Shown: positions 35,923 through 44,340, numbered from the stretch's first letter. The stretch is 55,417 nucleotides of DNA from Robinsoniella peoriensis (GCF_042680125.1 NZ_JBHTNY010000049.1); one strand, 5' to 3'. Translations and numbers: made by a program. Notes: a model not told the origin generated them from the letters alone.

Positions 35923-37446
35923 ATGATATTTCAACTATTAATTGTGGATGATGAATCCACCATGAGAAAAGGCATTTCTAATTTTATGAACTGGGAATCC
36001 ATAGGATGTGAAGTTGCAGGAACTGCCAGTGACGGCATAGAAGCCATAGATTTTATCAAAAAAAATCACGTGGACATTGTGATAACCGACATTCGAATGC
36101 CGGTCTCAGACGGGCTAGAGGTAGCAAAATATGTATACGAAAATATGCCTGATGTACAGGTCATCCTGTTGACTGGCTTTGCAGACTTTGAATATGCCCA
36201 AAGGGCAATCCATTACAATGTCTCTGCATTTATCCTGAAACCCACCAATAAAAAAGATCTATTTGAAGCAGTCCAGTCGGCACAGAAAAAAATGCTCACA
36301 TCCAAAAAAAATAATTCTGCTGCAGAGGAAGATCTGACTTTTTTAAAGGAACAGTTGCTTCAGGAACTGACCGTGTCTCTCCTGACTCCTTCACTGGAAC
36401 AGCGAATTGATCAGTATGGAATATGTCTGGAACAATACTATATTGCAGCTTTTCAGATTACCCCTCCAAATCCTGATATCTCCTCCTTTAAAAAACTAAT
36501 CTTATCTGAACGTGCCTATTGCTTCCGCTACAACCACCTGGTTATCGTTGTATACTATCAGGCAAAGAGCGGCAATCAGATTCCCGGATGGATTCTGGAT
36601 AATTGTTCGGAAATAGCTGCCATCACCCATACCTTGGATTCCAGCCAGGCTGCCATTGGCATCAGCCGCAGTCATGATACTGCCGCAGAATTCAGTACTG
36701 CCGTATCGGAAGCGATCTACGCACTCTCTCTGGCATTCTATACAGAAAACAATATTGCACGTTTTACCCAGACGGCAAGTCCTGATGATTACGACATTAA
36801 CGCTGAGAATTCTATGGATCTGCTCCAGCTGGAAAACACCCTGAATCAGTTTAGCTTTGATGAATCCCGCAACATTATTCACAACCTTTTTACAAAGTTC
36901 AAACGAAACCTGGTGAAATCCAGAGATGCCAAGAATATCTGCTCCCAGATTTATTACATCTGTTCCAGAGTATCCTTAAAAAGGGGCATTACGCCCTGCG
37001 GAGCGGAATACCTGACGGGAATATATAATTCCAACGATATTTTTACCCTGGAAACTTCCATGCAGGAAATGCTGGATACTACCATAAGCCACTTAACAGG
37101 AAGCGGAACTTCTCAGAATAAGATTGTGGAAGATACCATCAAGTACATCCACAGCCATTTATCGGAATCCCTGTCTTTAGAAACGATAGCGGAAAACTTA
37201 CATATATCTCCTTCCCATTTAAGCAGAACATTTCGAAAGTCATACAGTGAACCGCTTACGGAATATATCAACAAAACAAGAATTGAAAAGGCAAAAGAAT
37301 ATCTGATCAATCCGGGTACCCTCTCATATGAGGTTGCCGGACTGGTAGGCTATAATGATCCCACCTATTTTTCATCTATCTTCAAAAAATATACCGGGAC
37401 AAGCCCCACAGAATTTAAACATCAGTACCGTTATAAACGAAACTGA
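35923..37446 (+). CDS. YesN-type response regulator with AraC DNA-binding domain
   Basis: A 507-residue regulator. An N-terminal receiver domain (about 3-120) has acidic residues DDE near 9-11, the phospho-acceptor Asp in ITDIRMP near 56 and Lys in FILKPTNK near 105. A linker domain of unknown role follows (about 130-395). A C-terminal AraC helix-turn-helix pair (about 405-505) shows SLETIAENLHISPSHLSRTF and the ending YFSSIFKKYTG. It is encoded just after its kinase. By analogy with YesMN systems it should activate the divergent sugar-import operon, and perhaps the two giant secreted proteins. The start follows AAAGGAGATGAAGTT. Confidence 0.92.
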   Translation: MIFQLLIVDDESTMRKGISNFMNWESIGCEVAGTASDGIEAIDFIKKNHVDIVITDIRMPVSDGLEVAKYVYENMPDVQVILLTGFADFEYAQRAIHYNVSAFILKPTNKKDLFEAVQSAQKKMLTSKKNNSAAEEDLTFLKEQLLQELTVSLLTPSLEQRIDQYGICLEQYYIAAFQITPPNPDISSFKKLILSERAYCFRYNHLVIVVYYQAKSGNQIPGWILDNCSEIAAITHTLDSSQAAIGISRSHDTAAEFSTAVSEAIYALSLAFYTENNIARFTQTASPDDYDINAENSMDLLQLENTLNQFSFDESRNIIHNLFTKFKRNLVKSRDAKNICSQIYYICSRVSLKRGITPCGAEYLTGIYNSNDIFTLETSMQEMLDTTISHLTGSGTSQNKIVEDTIKYIHSHLSESLSLETIAENLHISPSHLSRTFRKSYSEPLTEYINKTRIEKAKEYLINPGTLSYEVAGLVGYNDPTYFSSIFKKYTGTSPTEFKHQYRYKRN

Positions 37447-37456
37447 TGTTGATTTA

Positions 37457-37506
37457 CCCCGGAAACGGCAGGCACAGCAAGCTGTACAGACTATTTCCGG
37501 GGCAAT
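37457..37506. terminator. Terminator-like hairpin between convergent genes
   Basis: CCCCGGAAA pairs with TTTCCGGGG around a 28-base loop, followed by CAATTTA. It lies between the ends of the response regulator and of the sigma-factor operon. The U-run is poor on both strands. Confidence 0.55.
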
Positions 37507-37520
37507 TTACCTATCCCGGT

Positions 37521-38390
37521 TCAGCTGTCGCCGGGATTTTCCATCTCAATCTTTGACTTCACATTTTTAGCCCCGTTAATCTCCAGCACAACCAGAATCT
37601 TTCCCGCCTGATACTCTGTAAGCGGATATACAAGGGGCTCCTTTAAATTACTCACATCAATTATTTCTTCTTTCTCATCCTGAATAATATGCATAAGCAG
37701 CTGACCCTCTTCACAGCTGATCTGGGCGTGCAGCACTGCCTGATTGTCATCAATTCGGAATTTTGCACTTTTGCGGAATCCCTCCGATGCATATTTAAAG
37801 CTTAAGTTCCAGTCATCCCCCCATTTATTTTCAATGGATGCCATGATAATACCAGTATTCCAGGTGTTTTTATCCAGGAAATCATCTGTGGTAAATGCAA
37901 GAACGACAAAGGAAATAAAACATCCAATCATCAGGATTCCTGACAGAATAGCCGCTATCATAAATCCAAAGCCTTTACTTGATTTCTGCACTGCCATTTC
38001 CTCCTGACGTCCCGGGTTTTCTTCCCCGCAGTTTTCACAATATCTGGCTGACGCCTTGATCCGATATCCGCAATACCTGCACAAAATCCTGTTTTCCCCT
38101 CTTGTAATCATATAGATAATTATTCCTAATATGGGAGTTGCAATGAACACGATGATCATCCAAAGCAGTCCATTCTCTCCTCTTTTTGCACAATCCCGGT
38201 AGATCCAGATACAGATGCACACATAGACCAGAAGTGCACATAGAAGCCCTGCAATCAAAAGGCCGGCTGCAAGTAAACTAATGCCTCCTATCCCTTCTTT
38301 CATTCCCCATGCTGCGGCCCGTATCACAATTGCTGCAAATAAAACCACAATCCCAATGATCATATACTTTTTCTTTTTATCAGAAGTCAT
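37521..38390 (-). CDS. Membrane protein with zinc-ribbon, third gene of the sigma-factor operon
   Basis: A 289-residue membrane protein. Two to four hydrophobic segments cover about residues 10-95. A zinc-ribbon follows, CRYCGYRIKASARYCENCG near 118-137 with two CxxC pairs. Another membrane segment comes at about 150-175, then an outside-facing beta-rich tail. The arrangement of membrane segments, ribbon and tail resembles PLDc_N/zinc-ribbon proteins of Firmicutes whose function is unknown. The start overlaps the stop of the preceding gene by four bases and has AAGGAGGGAACAAGTC upstream. Its place after an ECF sigma and a small membrane protein suggests a part in envelope stress sensing or anti-sigma control. 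Confidence 0.7.
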   Translation of the reverse strand: MTSDKKKKYMIIGIVVLFAAIVIRAAAWGMKEGIGGISLLAAGLLIAGLLCALLVYVCICIWIYRDCAKRGENGLLWMIIVFIATPILGIIIYMITRGENRILCRYCGYRIKASARYCENCGEENPGRQEEMAVQKSSKGFGFMIAAILSGILMIGCFISFVVLAFTTDDFLDKNTWNTGIIMASIENKWGDDWNLSFKYASEGFRKSAKFRIDDNQAVLHAQISCEEGQLLMHIIQDEKEEIIDVSNLKEPLVYPLTEYQAGKILVVLEINGAKNVKSKIEMENPGDS

Positions 38391-38836
38391 GACTTGTTCC
38401 CTCCTTTTTCAAATACCAGAACCATCTTTTCTTTTAAATCACAAAACCACATACCTGCAGCTGTGAGCGCCACACCTGCTATTGCCATGTAGATGCAGAT
38501 ACTCATAACCAGCTTTGCCAGTAACACGCTTGGTATCAGATAGTACCCCAGAAAAGCCAGCATGCCAAATAGCAGTCCATTTAATAGCATGGGAAGATAC
38601 CACAGTGATATGGTTCTGGCGCCGGAAGACTCTTTTAGATATGCTTCTTTTTCCCTGATCTGCCTCATCAGGATTTTATTGAGATTCTCATCCGGTGTTT
38701 CATAAGATGCCATGGCATTTTTAATCCCTTGTCCCAAAGGGTCATCTAACTGCGGCTCATGATTATCCCGGATTTCATATTCCTGGCTATTATCCTGGCT
38801 ACGATTATCCTGGCTATTATTATCCTTCATATTCAT
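38387..38836 (-). CDS. Small membrane protein, possible anti-sigma factor
   Basis: A 149-residue protein. A hydrophilic, low-complexity N-terminus (DNNSQDNRSQDNSQ, residues 4-17) is followed by a cytoplasmic helical part, LNKILMRQIREKEAYL, and two membrane segments (about 80-102 and 106-130). It overlaps the end of the sigma gene by 17 bases and ends inside the start of the next gene, so the three are tightly coupled. The position just after an ECF sigma, and a cytoplasmic helix before membrane segments, are the usual design of an anti-sigma factor. I see no ZAS (HxxxCxxC) motif, so this remains an inference. Confidence 0.6.
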   Translation of the reverse strand: MNMKDNNSQDNRSQDNSQEYEIRDNHEPQLDDPLGQGIKNAMASYETPDENLNKILMRQIREKEAYLKESSGARTISLWYLPMLLNGLLFGMLAFLGYYLIPSVLLAKLVMSICIYMAIAGVALTAAGMWFCDLKEKMVLVFEKGGNKS

Positions 38837-39356
38837 ATCCCTGTTCCTCCAATCTTTTCTTAATGATACTGCGGGCTTTATGCAGCCTGCTCTTTATAGT
38901 ACCGACGGGTTTTTTCATAATCTTACTGATCTCCTCCAGTGAAACATCACAGGTATAATAGAGAATAACCGGTATCCGGAATTTCTCCGGCAGCTCCTCC
39001 ATGATCCTTCTCAGTACTCCATCTCTGATTCGTGCCAGTACTTCACTTTCCAGATCATCCTGGCCAGCCGCCAGATTTTCATTGTCATCATCAAGGGAAA
39101 CACTTGGTGCAATCCGGCTGTGCCTTGCCATTTTACGGACCTCATTCATCCACAGTCCATTTGTAACAGAAAACAAAAATGCTTTCGGATTTCCATCCTG
39201 GTTCAATTCCATGGAAAGTTCCAGAACCTTTAAAAAAGTCTTTTGATATAAATCCTCCGCATCTGACCTGTTTCTGCATAGTCTGGAACAAAACCGGTAT
39301 ATATCCGTTCCATATTGTTCAATTAAATCCTCTACCTGATCTGCAAGCACATCCAC
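38820..39356 (-). CDS. ECF-type RNA polymerase sigma factor
   Basis: A 178-residue sigma-70-family factor with region 2 (about 15-85: DIYRFCSRLCRNRSDAEDLYQKTF) and region 4 (about 115-172: LPEKFRIPVILYY and EISKIMKKPVGTIKSRLHKAR). An acidic linker of about 25 residues joins them. It should direct RNA polymerase to a small regulon, probably including its own operon. The next two genes overlap it and encode membrane proteins, one of which may hold it inactive. The start follows AAAAAGGAGGTGTGG. Confidence 0.92.
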   Translation of the reverse strand: MDVLADQVEDLIEQYGTDIYRFCSRLCRNRSDAEDLYQKTFLKVLELSMELNQDGNPKAFLFSVTNGLWMNEVRKMARHSRIAPSVSLDDDNENLAAGQDDLESEVLARIRDGVLRRIMEELPEKFRIPVILYYTCDVSLEEISKIMKKPVGTIKSRLHKARSIIKKRLEEQGYEYEG

Positions 39357-39438
39357 ACCTCCTTTTTACCCTGCTATTATATAATCGTCACAACTCTTTT
39401 AGAGGTTCATTGATTTTCATAAATATTTTCATAAATTC

Positions 39439-39495
39439 AGCCCCGGATATCCTGCTGTTCCAAAACTCCCTTGGAACAGCGGAAAAACCGGGGCT
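39439..39495 (-). terminator. Nested hairpin, probable terminator after the AIM24 gene
   Basis: An outer AGCCCCGG/CCGGGGCT stem encloses an inner GCTGTTCCA/TGGAACAGC stem, giving a long structured region between the AIM24 stop and the sigma-factor start. The U-run is weak (GAATTTATG). Confidence 0.55.
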
Positions 39496-39527
39496 TTCAT
39501 CTGCAATAACATAACTGCTGCTTTGTC

Positions 39528-39590
39528 TCTGTATTATCTGTATTATCTGTATCATCTGTATCATCTGTATTATCTTTATTCTCTGTATCT
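39528..39590. repeat. 9-bp tandem repeat, seven units
   Basis: Unit TCTGTATTA on the plus strand, copied seven times with few changes, directly downstream of the AIM24 gene. On the minus strand, in the AIM24 reading frame, it would read as Asp/Asn-Thr-rich sequence after two stop codons. Confidence 0.9.
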
Positions 39591-39601
39591 TCCTGTCAGC
39601 T

Positions 39602-40285
39602 TCAGCTGCTCTGGTTCGGGATATAAGTTCGTATCCTGCCCACGAATTCCGAAAAATTCTGTGTCTGCAGCACGACTCTTCCAGGTCCTGTGAGCCTTGT
39701 AATAAACAGGCCTTCCCCACCCAGGAAAATATTCATACCGCCGCGCATCATCTCCACCTCATACCGCACTGTGTTCTCAAATGCCACTAAATTGCCGGTG
39801 TCAACCTTAAGAACTTCGCCTGGTGCCAGCACTTTTTCTACCTTATTGCCATCCACTTCTAAAAATGCCATGCCATTTCCGGACATTTCCTGCAGGATAA
39901 ATCCTTCGCCGCCAAAGAAACCGGCTGACATTTTTTTTGTAAAGACAGCTTTGACATCCACCACGTTCTGTGCGCACAAAAATGCACCCTTTTGGCAGAT
40001 CAGGCTTCCATATGTACTTAAATCCACAGGCAGGATCTCTCCCGGAACCGTAGCCGAGAACCCTATGGTGACGCCATCCTGCATGGCAGAATAAGTGGTC
40101 ATAAAAAAGGACTCCCCGGAAAACATCCGTCCCAATCCTTTCATAATCCCTCCACGGGCATTTGTAGACATCTCAATTCCTTCGCTCATCCAGGACATGC
40201 CGCCTGACTGGGTATAAATTGCTTCTCCCTGTCTGAGGCGCATTTCAACTGCCGGCATAACCTCTCCTATCAATCTGTATTCCAT
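39602..40285 (-). CDS. AIM24 family protein (TIGR00266)
   Basis: A 227-residue soluble protein made of repeated beta strands. It carries the family pattern of MEVDGNKVEKVLAPGE-like and GEGLFITRLTGPGRVVLQTQ stretches, the latter near residues 190-210. AIM24/TIGR00266 proteins form a beta-prism like tryptophan RNA-binding attenuators; bacterial function is unknown. The gene looks complete, with start ATG after AAGGAGGTCAAAGGT. It ends at tandem in-frame TGA codons, followed by a 9-bp repeat array. It lies alone between a terminator on each side. Confidence 0.85.
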   Translation of the reverse strand: MEYRLIGEVMPAVEMRLRQGEAIYTQSGGMSWMSEGIEMSTNARGGIMKGLGRMFSGESFFMTTYSAMQDGVTIGFSATVPGEILPVDLSTYGSLICQKGAFLCAQNVVDVKAVFTKKMSAGFFGGEGFILQEMSGNGMAFLEVDGNKVEKVLAPGEVLKVDTGNLVAFENTVRYEVEMMRGGMNIFLGGEGLFITRLTGPGRVVLQTQNFSEFVGRIRTYIPNQSS

Positions 40286-40385
40286 ACCTTTGACCTCCTT
40301 ATATAATATAAAATTGCAGTTATCTTCTCTATCTTCTCTTTCCCAACCAGTTTACCATGTCCGGATATAAATTTCCATAAAAATA

Positions 40386-40422
40386 AGAGCTCCTCCCCAT
40401 ATTCATTCGGGGGAACAGCTCT
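40386..40422 (-). terminator. Terminator of the UroD/lipoyl operon
   Basis: On the minus strand AGAGCTGTTCCCC pairs with GGGGaGGAGCTCT, followed by TATTTTTATGG. It closes the operon that ends with the UroD-thioredoxin fusion gene. Confidence 0.8.
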
Positions 40423-40438
40423 CACTTATCTTCTACTC

Positions 40439-40492
40439 AGAGGGTGTTATCAAACTGTCTTTTGACAGCTTTACGCCACACTTTATGGAATA
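40439..40492. repeat. Partial copy of the palindromic repeat (one arm)
   Basis: AGAGGGTGTT..TTTTGACAGCT..CGCCACACTTTATGG matches the left arm of the 32196-32357 element. It sits directly against the stop codon of the UroD-fusion gene, as the full copies do with their neighbours. Confidence 0.65.
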
Positions 40493-41848
40493 TTAACAGC
40501 TTTTTTTATCCACTGCTGCCTGGAAACATGCGGTCAGCTCCGCATTATCCGGCAGAATACTCTCGTATTTCACTTCGCCGTCCACGCAGATCGTCGGTAC
40601 ATTCTTAGCACCTAATTTCATCATACAGGCAACGCCCTCTTTTTCTTTGATCTTATGCTCGATAATCTTTACTTTATCACCAAGTGGTGCAGCTGCAGTA
40701 TAAACTGCTTCCATATTGTACTGACATGCAGCACAGGATTCAGAATCCAGTGTAATACAGTCTATAATAACCTGTTTTTCACTTGCATAATCCGGTAATT
40801 CATAGTCTACGCCAGCCATAACGTCTTCGCCTTCAAAAATCTCTTCAATATTGCCATGCACAGTGCTGGTAACAGCCTGAACGTTGGCAACTGGGGTTGC
40901 ATAAGGCATATCACAGCCAGGAGCCAGAATGTATCCTTTTTTTCCGCCGATATTCATACAGTTTGTAGCATCCCGCACGTTGTCATAAGGAGTACCAAAC
41001 AGCATGGTCAGCGTCAGCTTGATATTTCCTCCAACTGATACATTGTATGGTTTACAGGTTTTCACTACGTACTCCAACGGAATATTCTCGTCAATGGAGA
41101 TGTTGTCGCAATGGGTCTGGCACATCGCTTCAATATTACGTTTTGCATTTCCGCATACGAAGAAGGAGCCTAATTTGCCTCTTTCACGGATATAATCAAA
41201 TACAGGAGTTACATAAGGCGTTACGAATTCTTCGAAGTTATCCGGAGAAATCTGGGATGTCATAGGATCTACGATTGCCACGATATCCACACCTGCATCA
41301 ATATACATTTTAGCAGTATTGATTGCTACCTTCTGGCAGAATTCCATCAATTCTTCCACTTCTTCCGGTTCATCTAACATATCATAAAAGATGTCGGTTC
41401 CTTTTAAATGAAGTGCCAGGGTAAACGGACCTGTGATTAATCCGTAAACTGCACATTTATCACCAATTGCTTCCACAATGCGTCTTGTGGCATCCATTGC
41501 TATAGGGAAACGTCCGTCTTCCTCTGTAGGAATCTTCAAATCTTCCAAGGTCTTACCCTGCTCTAAGATATGGCTGGATACTGCCGGCGGGTTATCTTTT
41601 GCATAAGTCAGGTTACATCCCATTGCTTCTGCCTCCAGCTGAAGGTCAAATAACGCGGGAATACCGTCCGGCTGATACAATTCTACTGCTTTTAATACAC
41701 CATTTACGATATGGTCTGCGCTCTTAAAAAACTCCTCACAATTTACATCTATCAGACTTGCTGCATGGCATCCTACAAAAGGAACCCAGGGTATACGGTC
41801 AACTTCTTCGCACTTCATCGCACGAAATACTAATTCTCTTGAATTCAT
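40493..41848 (-). CDS. UroD-family methyltransferase fused to a thioredoxin-like CxxC domain
   Basis: A 451-residue protein. Residues 1-345 form a uroporphyrinogen-decarboxylase-type barrel of the MtaA/MtbA class, which moves methyl groups between corrinoid and a thiol with zinc; the pattern includes RELVFRAMKCEEVDRIPW at the start and APGCDMPYATPVANV near 310. The usual His-x-Cys zinc motif reads FxCG (FFVCGNAKR near 231), so the His is replaced by Phe while both Cys remain. Residues about 360-451 form a thioredoxin/glutaredoxin-like domain with CAAC near 371 and a cis-Pro stretch NVPTICVDG, typical of small redox domains. It is the last gene of an operon with lipoate ligase, CobW GTPase and lipoyl protein. 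The start follows AAAAGGAGAATTAATAGA. Confidence 0.85.
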   Translation of the reverse strand: MNSRELVFRAMKCEEVDRIPWVPFVGCHAASLIDVNCEEFFKSADHIVNGVLKAVELYQPDGIPALFDLQLEAEAMGCNLTYAKDNPPAVSSHILEQGKTLEDLKIPTEEDGRFPIAMDATRRIVEAIGDKCAVYGLITGPFTLALHLKGTDIFYDMLDEPEEVEELMEFCQKVAINTAKMYIDAGVDIVAIVDPMTSQISPDNFEEFVTPYVTPVFDYIRERGKLGSFFVCGNAKRNIEAMCQTHCDNISIDENIPLEYVVKTCKPYNVSVGGNIKLTLTMLFGTPYDNVRDATNCMNIGGKKGYILAPGCDMPYATPVANVQAVTSTVHGNIEEIFEGEDVMAGVDYELPDYASEKQVIIDCITLDSESCAACQYNMEAVYTAAAPLGDKVKIIEHKIKEKEGVACMMKLGAKNVPTICVDGEVKYESILPDNAELTACFQAAVDKKSC

Positions 41849-41904
41849 TCTATTAATTCTCCTTTTTGTAATTTATTGTCTACTGCTCCATTATACCGTC
41901 TGTA

Positions 41905-41979
41905 AGAATGTATTTAAAAATACTTTCTGACAGTTGTGCGCTTCATACGCTCTGATGCCGCCTGCGGATTAACGGCATC
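41905..41979. repeat. Degenerate repeat arm plus hairpin between lplA and the UroD gene
   Basis: GTATTTAAAAATACTTTCTG and the following ACAGTTGTGCGC match one arm of the palindromic repeat family. An added hairpin, GATGCCG/CGGCATC, lies at 41954-41979. There is no U-run on the transcribed strand, so it looks like an intercistronic structure rather than a terminator. Confidence 0.5.
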
Positions 41980-42048
41980 AACCATACACTCATTATATCA
42001 GCATGTCAAAATATTTTTTGAAATAATCATAGTAATTTGGTAATTATT

Positions 42049-43080
42049 TTAGTAAAAACACTCCATCAGTTCTTCTTTTGTAATATTGCCAAAATACTTT
42101 ACAAGAGGTGTGTGGTCCAAAATTCCTTCCACCGCCTCCCGCCTGTATTCCAAACCCCTCAGCTGATCTTCAAGATCAGAGGCCGGACAGAGTGCAAGGA
42201 AATCACCGCTGATTTTACATTCGGTAATCCTGCCCTTCTTTATCAGCATCTCCACCGTCACTTTTCCATTCGTAAACCGCTTTTCTTTTCTGTGGTTAAA
42301 CATAGGGGACCTGCCATAATTCCAATCCCTGGAGGCATATTTCTGAAGTGCCAGTTCTTCGGCAGCGGCAATGATCTCCGGTGTAATTGTTACCCTTGTG
42401 ATCCCTCCTGCTTCCTTTTCAAAATATGTGCGCAGGTAATCCCGAAATTCCAGTACACTCATCCTTGGATCATTCAGGTAGTCCCTTATATTTCCAATCC
42501 TGCTTCTCACCGACTTCACACCTTTTGAAGATAACTTGTCCTGACTGACCTTTAAGAGTTCCCCTGCCATGGCAAGATCTGCATCAAATAAAAGCGTACC
42601 ATGATGAAGTATCCGGTTTCGATGCTGAGCCTGGGCATTGCCGGATATCTTTTTCCCATCTGCGGTAATATCGTTTCTGCCGCTTTTCACAGCCGGAATT
42701 CCCAATGCCTGCAGTGCATGAATGACTGGGTTCAGAAATCTCTCATAGGATATATCCACTTCCTCATTCGCAGTGGTAATGAATGAAAAGTTCAGATTCC
42801 CCAGATCGTGGAAGACGGCTCCGCCTCCGGTATTTCTGCGCACTACTTTTGTGCCGTGCTTCTCTACTGCTTCTTCATTTATTTCTTCCAGAGTATTCTG
42901 GTGCTTGCCAATGATGATGCTGTTTTCATTCTGCCATAACATCAGAATGTCAGCATCCGGATCCCCTGCTATGTTTTGATAAAACAAATACTCTTCCAAT
43001 GCCAGATTTTTATAGGGGTCCGTAAATGGACTTTCCACATACAACATGCCATTTCCTAACTGCCTGGTACCTTTATTCAT
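42049..43080 (-). CDS. lplA: Lipoate-protein ligase
   Basis: Activates lipoate with ATP and attaches it to a lysine of a lipoyl domain. The protein (343 residues from the ATG at 43080) has the large catalytic domain, with VVRRNTGGGAVFHDLGNLNFSF near 65-85 and the catalytic Lys in DGKKISGNAQ near 130. It also has the C-terminal accessory domain (about 245-343, KVTVEMLIKKGRI), so it should do both steps alone. The start overlaps the CobW stop by eight bases; an upstream frame extension to 43152 lies wholly inside the CobW gene and is discarded. A lipoyl-domain protein, its likely substrate, is encoded two genes upstream. Confidence 0.92.
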   Translation of the reverse strand: MNKGTRQLGNGMLYVESPFTDPYKNLALEEYLFYQNIAGDPDADILMLWQNENSIIIGKHQNTLEEINEEAVEKHGTKVVRRNTGGGAVFHDLGNLNFSFITTANEEVDISYERFLNPVIHALQALGIPAVKSGRNDITADGKKISGNAQAQHRNRILHHGTLLFDADLAMAGELLKVSQDKLSSKGVKSVRSRIGNIRDYLNDPRMSVLEFRDYLRTYFEKEAGGITRVTITPEIIAAAEELALQKYASRDWNYGRSPMFNHRKEKRFTNGKVTVEMLIKKGRITECKISGDFLALCPASDLEDQLRGLEYRREAVEGILDHTPLVKYFGNITKEELMECFY

Positions 43081-44038
43081 ATATCTCACACGCTTCCATA
43101 CAGGTTGATTTCCAGGTATCTTCCAGTCTCTCTTCAAATTCCTCTGGTCCATTGCCGATGACTACTAGTTTTGTATGCGTGATCACATCCCTTTTACCGG
43201 CTTTAAATGGTTTTATGTCCAGATAATCCCCTACGGAATCTACCTGGATCCATCCTTCCTGCGTTTCTGCGATTCCTTTTATCCGCAATGCCAGGGGCTG
43301 CATTTTCTTCACAAACTGCTCTAAAGCTGTCTTATTTACTTGCGTCCCGCATTCCAGGGAGTAAGTAGCCGGCCGGTTCCATGGCTGATTACTGGTCTCA
43401 CCCACATATCCGTTATCAATCAGTTTTTCATCCAGTAACCCCAGCGGGACCTGTGCAAACATCGTTTCATACAAGTATGCTTCCGGATTTAATTCATGTA
43501 TTTTTTCTTTTATTTTTTCGATGGTCACCTGATTCACCAGGTCCACTTTATTAATCACAATAAAATTACTGGTTGCAATCTGATTCTGCACCGGCGCCAA
43601 TACCTGCACATGCCTAAGAAACGTAACACTGTCCGTAATGCAGACTGCTCCACGGTACTGATAGGGGCGGAATTTAGAATCTTCCCTGGAATGGCTCACC
43701 ATACTTTCCATCTCCTGCAACAGTAAATGCATATTGGAAGGATCCGCCATTCCTGAATTCTCTATGAGCAGGATATCAATTTCTTCCTTAGAAAACCCAA
43801 TGAGCGTCTTTACAAATCCCCCTTTTAAGCAGGCACAGAAAATAGAGCCGTTGTTGATCTCTACTAATTGAATGCCCTCTTTTTCTACCAGCATGCCATC
43901 AATTCCAAGGCTGCCAAATTCATTAATAATGACTCCAATCTTCTTATCCGGCAATGCCTGCAGGAGTTTCTGCAAAAAGGTTGTCTTGCCAGCCCCCAGA
44001 AATCCTGATATCAGATATAAATCAATCTCTTTTTTCAT
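43073..44038 (-). CDS. CobW/COG0523-family GTPase
   Basis: A 321-residue P-loop GTPase. The Walker A GFLGAGKTTFLQKLL near 12-26 begins directly after the N-terminal strand. The family metal-binding loop is an altered CxC (GSIFCACLKGGF near 66, where most members have CxCC). Walker B region is LLIENSGMADP, and the G4 motif NKVDL lies near 165. The C-terminal CobW domain covers about 215-320. COG0523 proteins insert or deliver metals (Zn, Co, Fe). Among UroD-type methyltransferases, which need zinc and partner with cobalamin, a metal- or cofactor-delivery role is plausible. It overlaps the lipoyl gene by four bases upstream and lplA by eight bases downstream. Confidence 0.88.
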   Translation of the reverse strand: MKKEIDLYLISGFLGAGKTTFLQKLLQALPDKKIGVIINEFGSLGIDGMLVEKEGIQLVEINNGSIFCACLKGGFVKTLIGFSKEEIDILLIENSGMADPSNMHLLLQEMESMVSHSREDSKFRPYQYRGAVCITDSVTFLRHVQVLAPVQNQIATSNFIVINKVDLVNQVTIEKIKEKIHELNPEAYLYETMFAQVPLGLLDEKLIDNGYVGETSNQPWNRPATYSLECGTQVNKTALEQFVKKMQPLALRIKGIAETQEGWIQVDSVGDYLDIKPFKAGKRDVITHTKLVVIGNGPEEFEERLEDTWKSTCMEACEIYE

Positions 44039-44340
44039 TCCTGCTCCTTTCCATCCTCGATGTAACCCAGTATCTCCTGGAATGCAAACTCTTCCTCATC
44101 TTCGATACAAATCTCACACAGGATACCGCTGCAGGGTGCCGTAAATTCCAACGCCTTTTTTTCTACTTCTCCCTCGCATACAGTCTCCCCTTCTTCAACT
44201 GCTTCCCCTACCTCTTTCAGCCAGGTCAGCGTACCCGTTTTAAAAGTCAGGTTCACCGGGCGGTCCTGACACGGACATGGGTGCACCGGATCCTTTTTTG
44301 GCATTGCCTTTTTCGGTACGGTTATTTCAATTCTTGACAT
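44035..44340 (-). CDS. Stand-alone lipoyl/biotinyl-carrier domain protein
   Basis: A 101-residue protein that is little more than one lipoyl domain (about residues 28-97). The hairpin EVEKKALEFTAPCSG aligns with the lipoyl signature ETDKA..EV.AP..G and puts the modified lysine at Lys61. A glycine-rich return strand and the second half of the barrel follow (GILCEICIEDEEEF). The N-terminal 27 residues are basic and contain a CPC motif (residues 22-24), which is unusual and might bind metal. It is not part of a dehydrogenase E2 or of GcvH-sized proteins. It is in one operon with CobW and lplA, so lipoylation by the neighbouring ligase is likely. Biotinylation is less likely because the MKM motif is absent. 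Confidence 0.82.
   Translation of the reverse strand: MSRIEITVPKKAMPKKDPVHPCPCQDRPVNLTFKTGTLTWLKEVGEAVEEGETVCEGEVEKKALEFTAPCSGILCEICIEDEEEFAFQEILGYIEDGKEQE

Noticed and set aside
42037..42528. 163-residue plus-strand frame
   Set aside because: Antisense to lplA, whose motifs are intact; no ribosome site or family resemblance.
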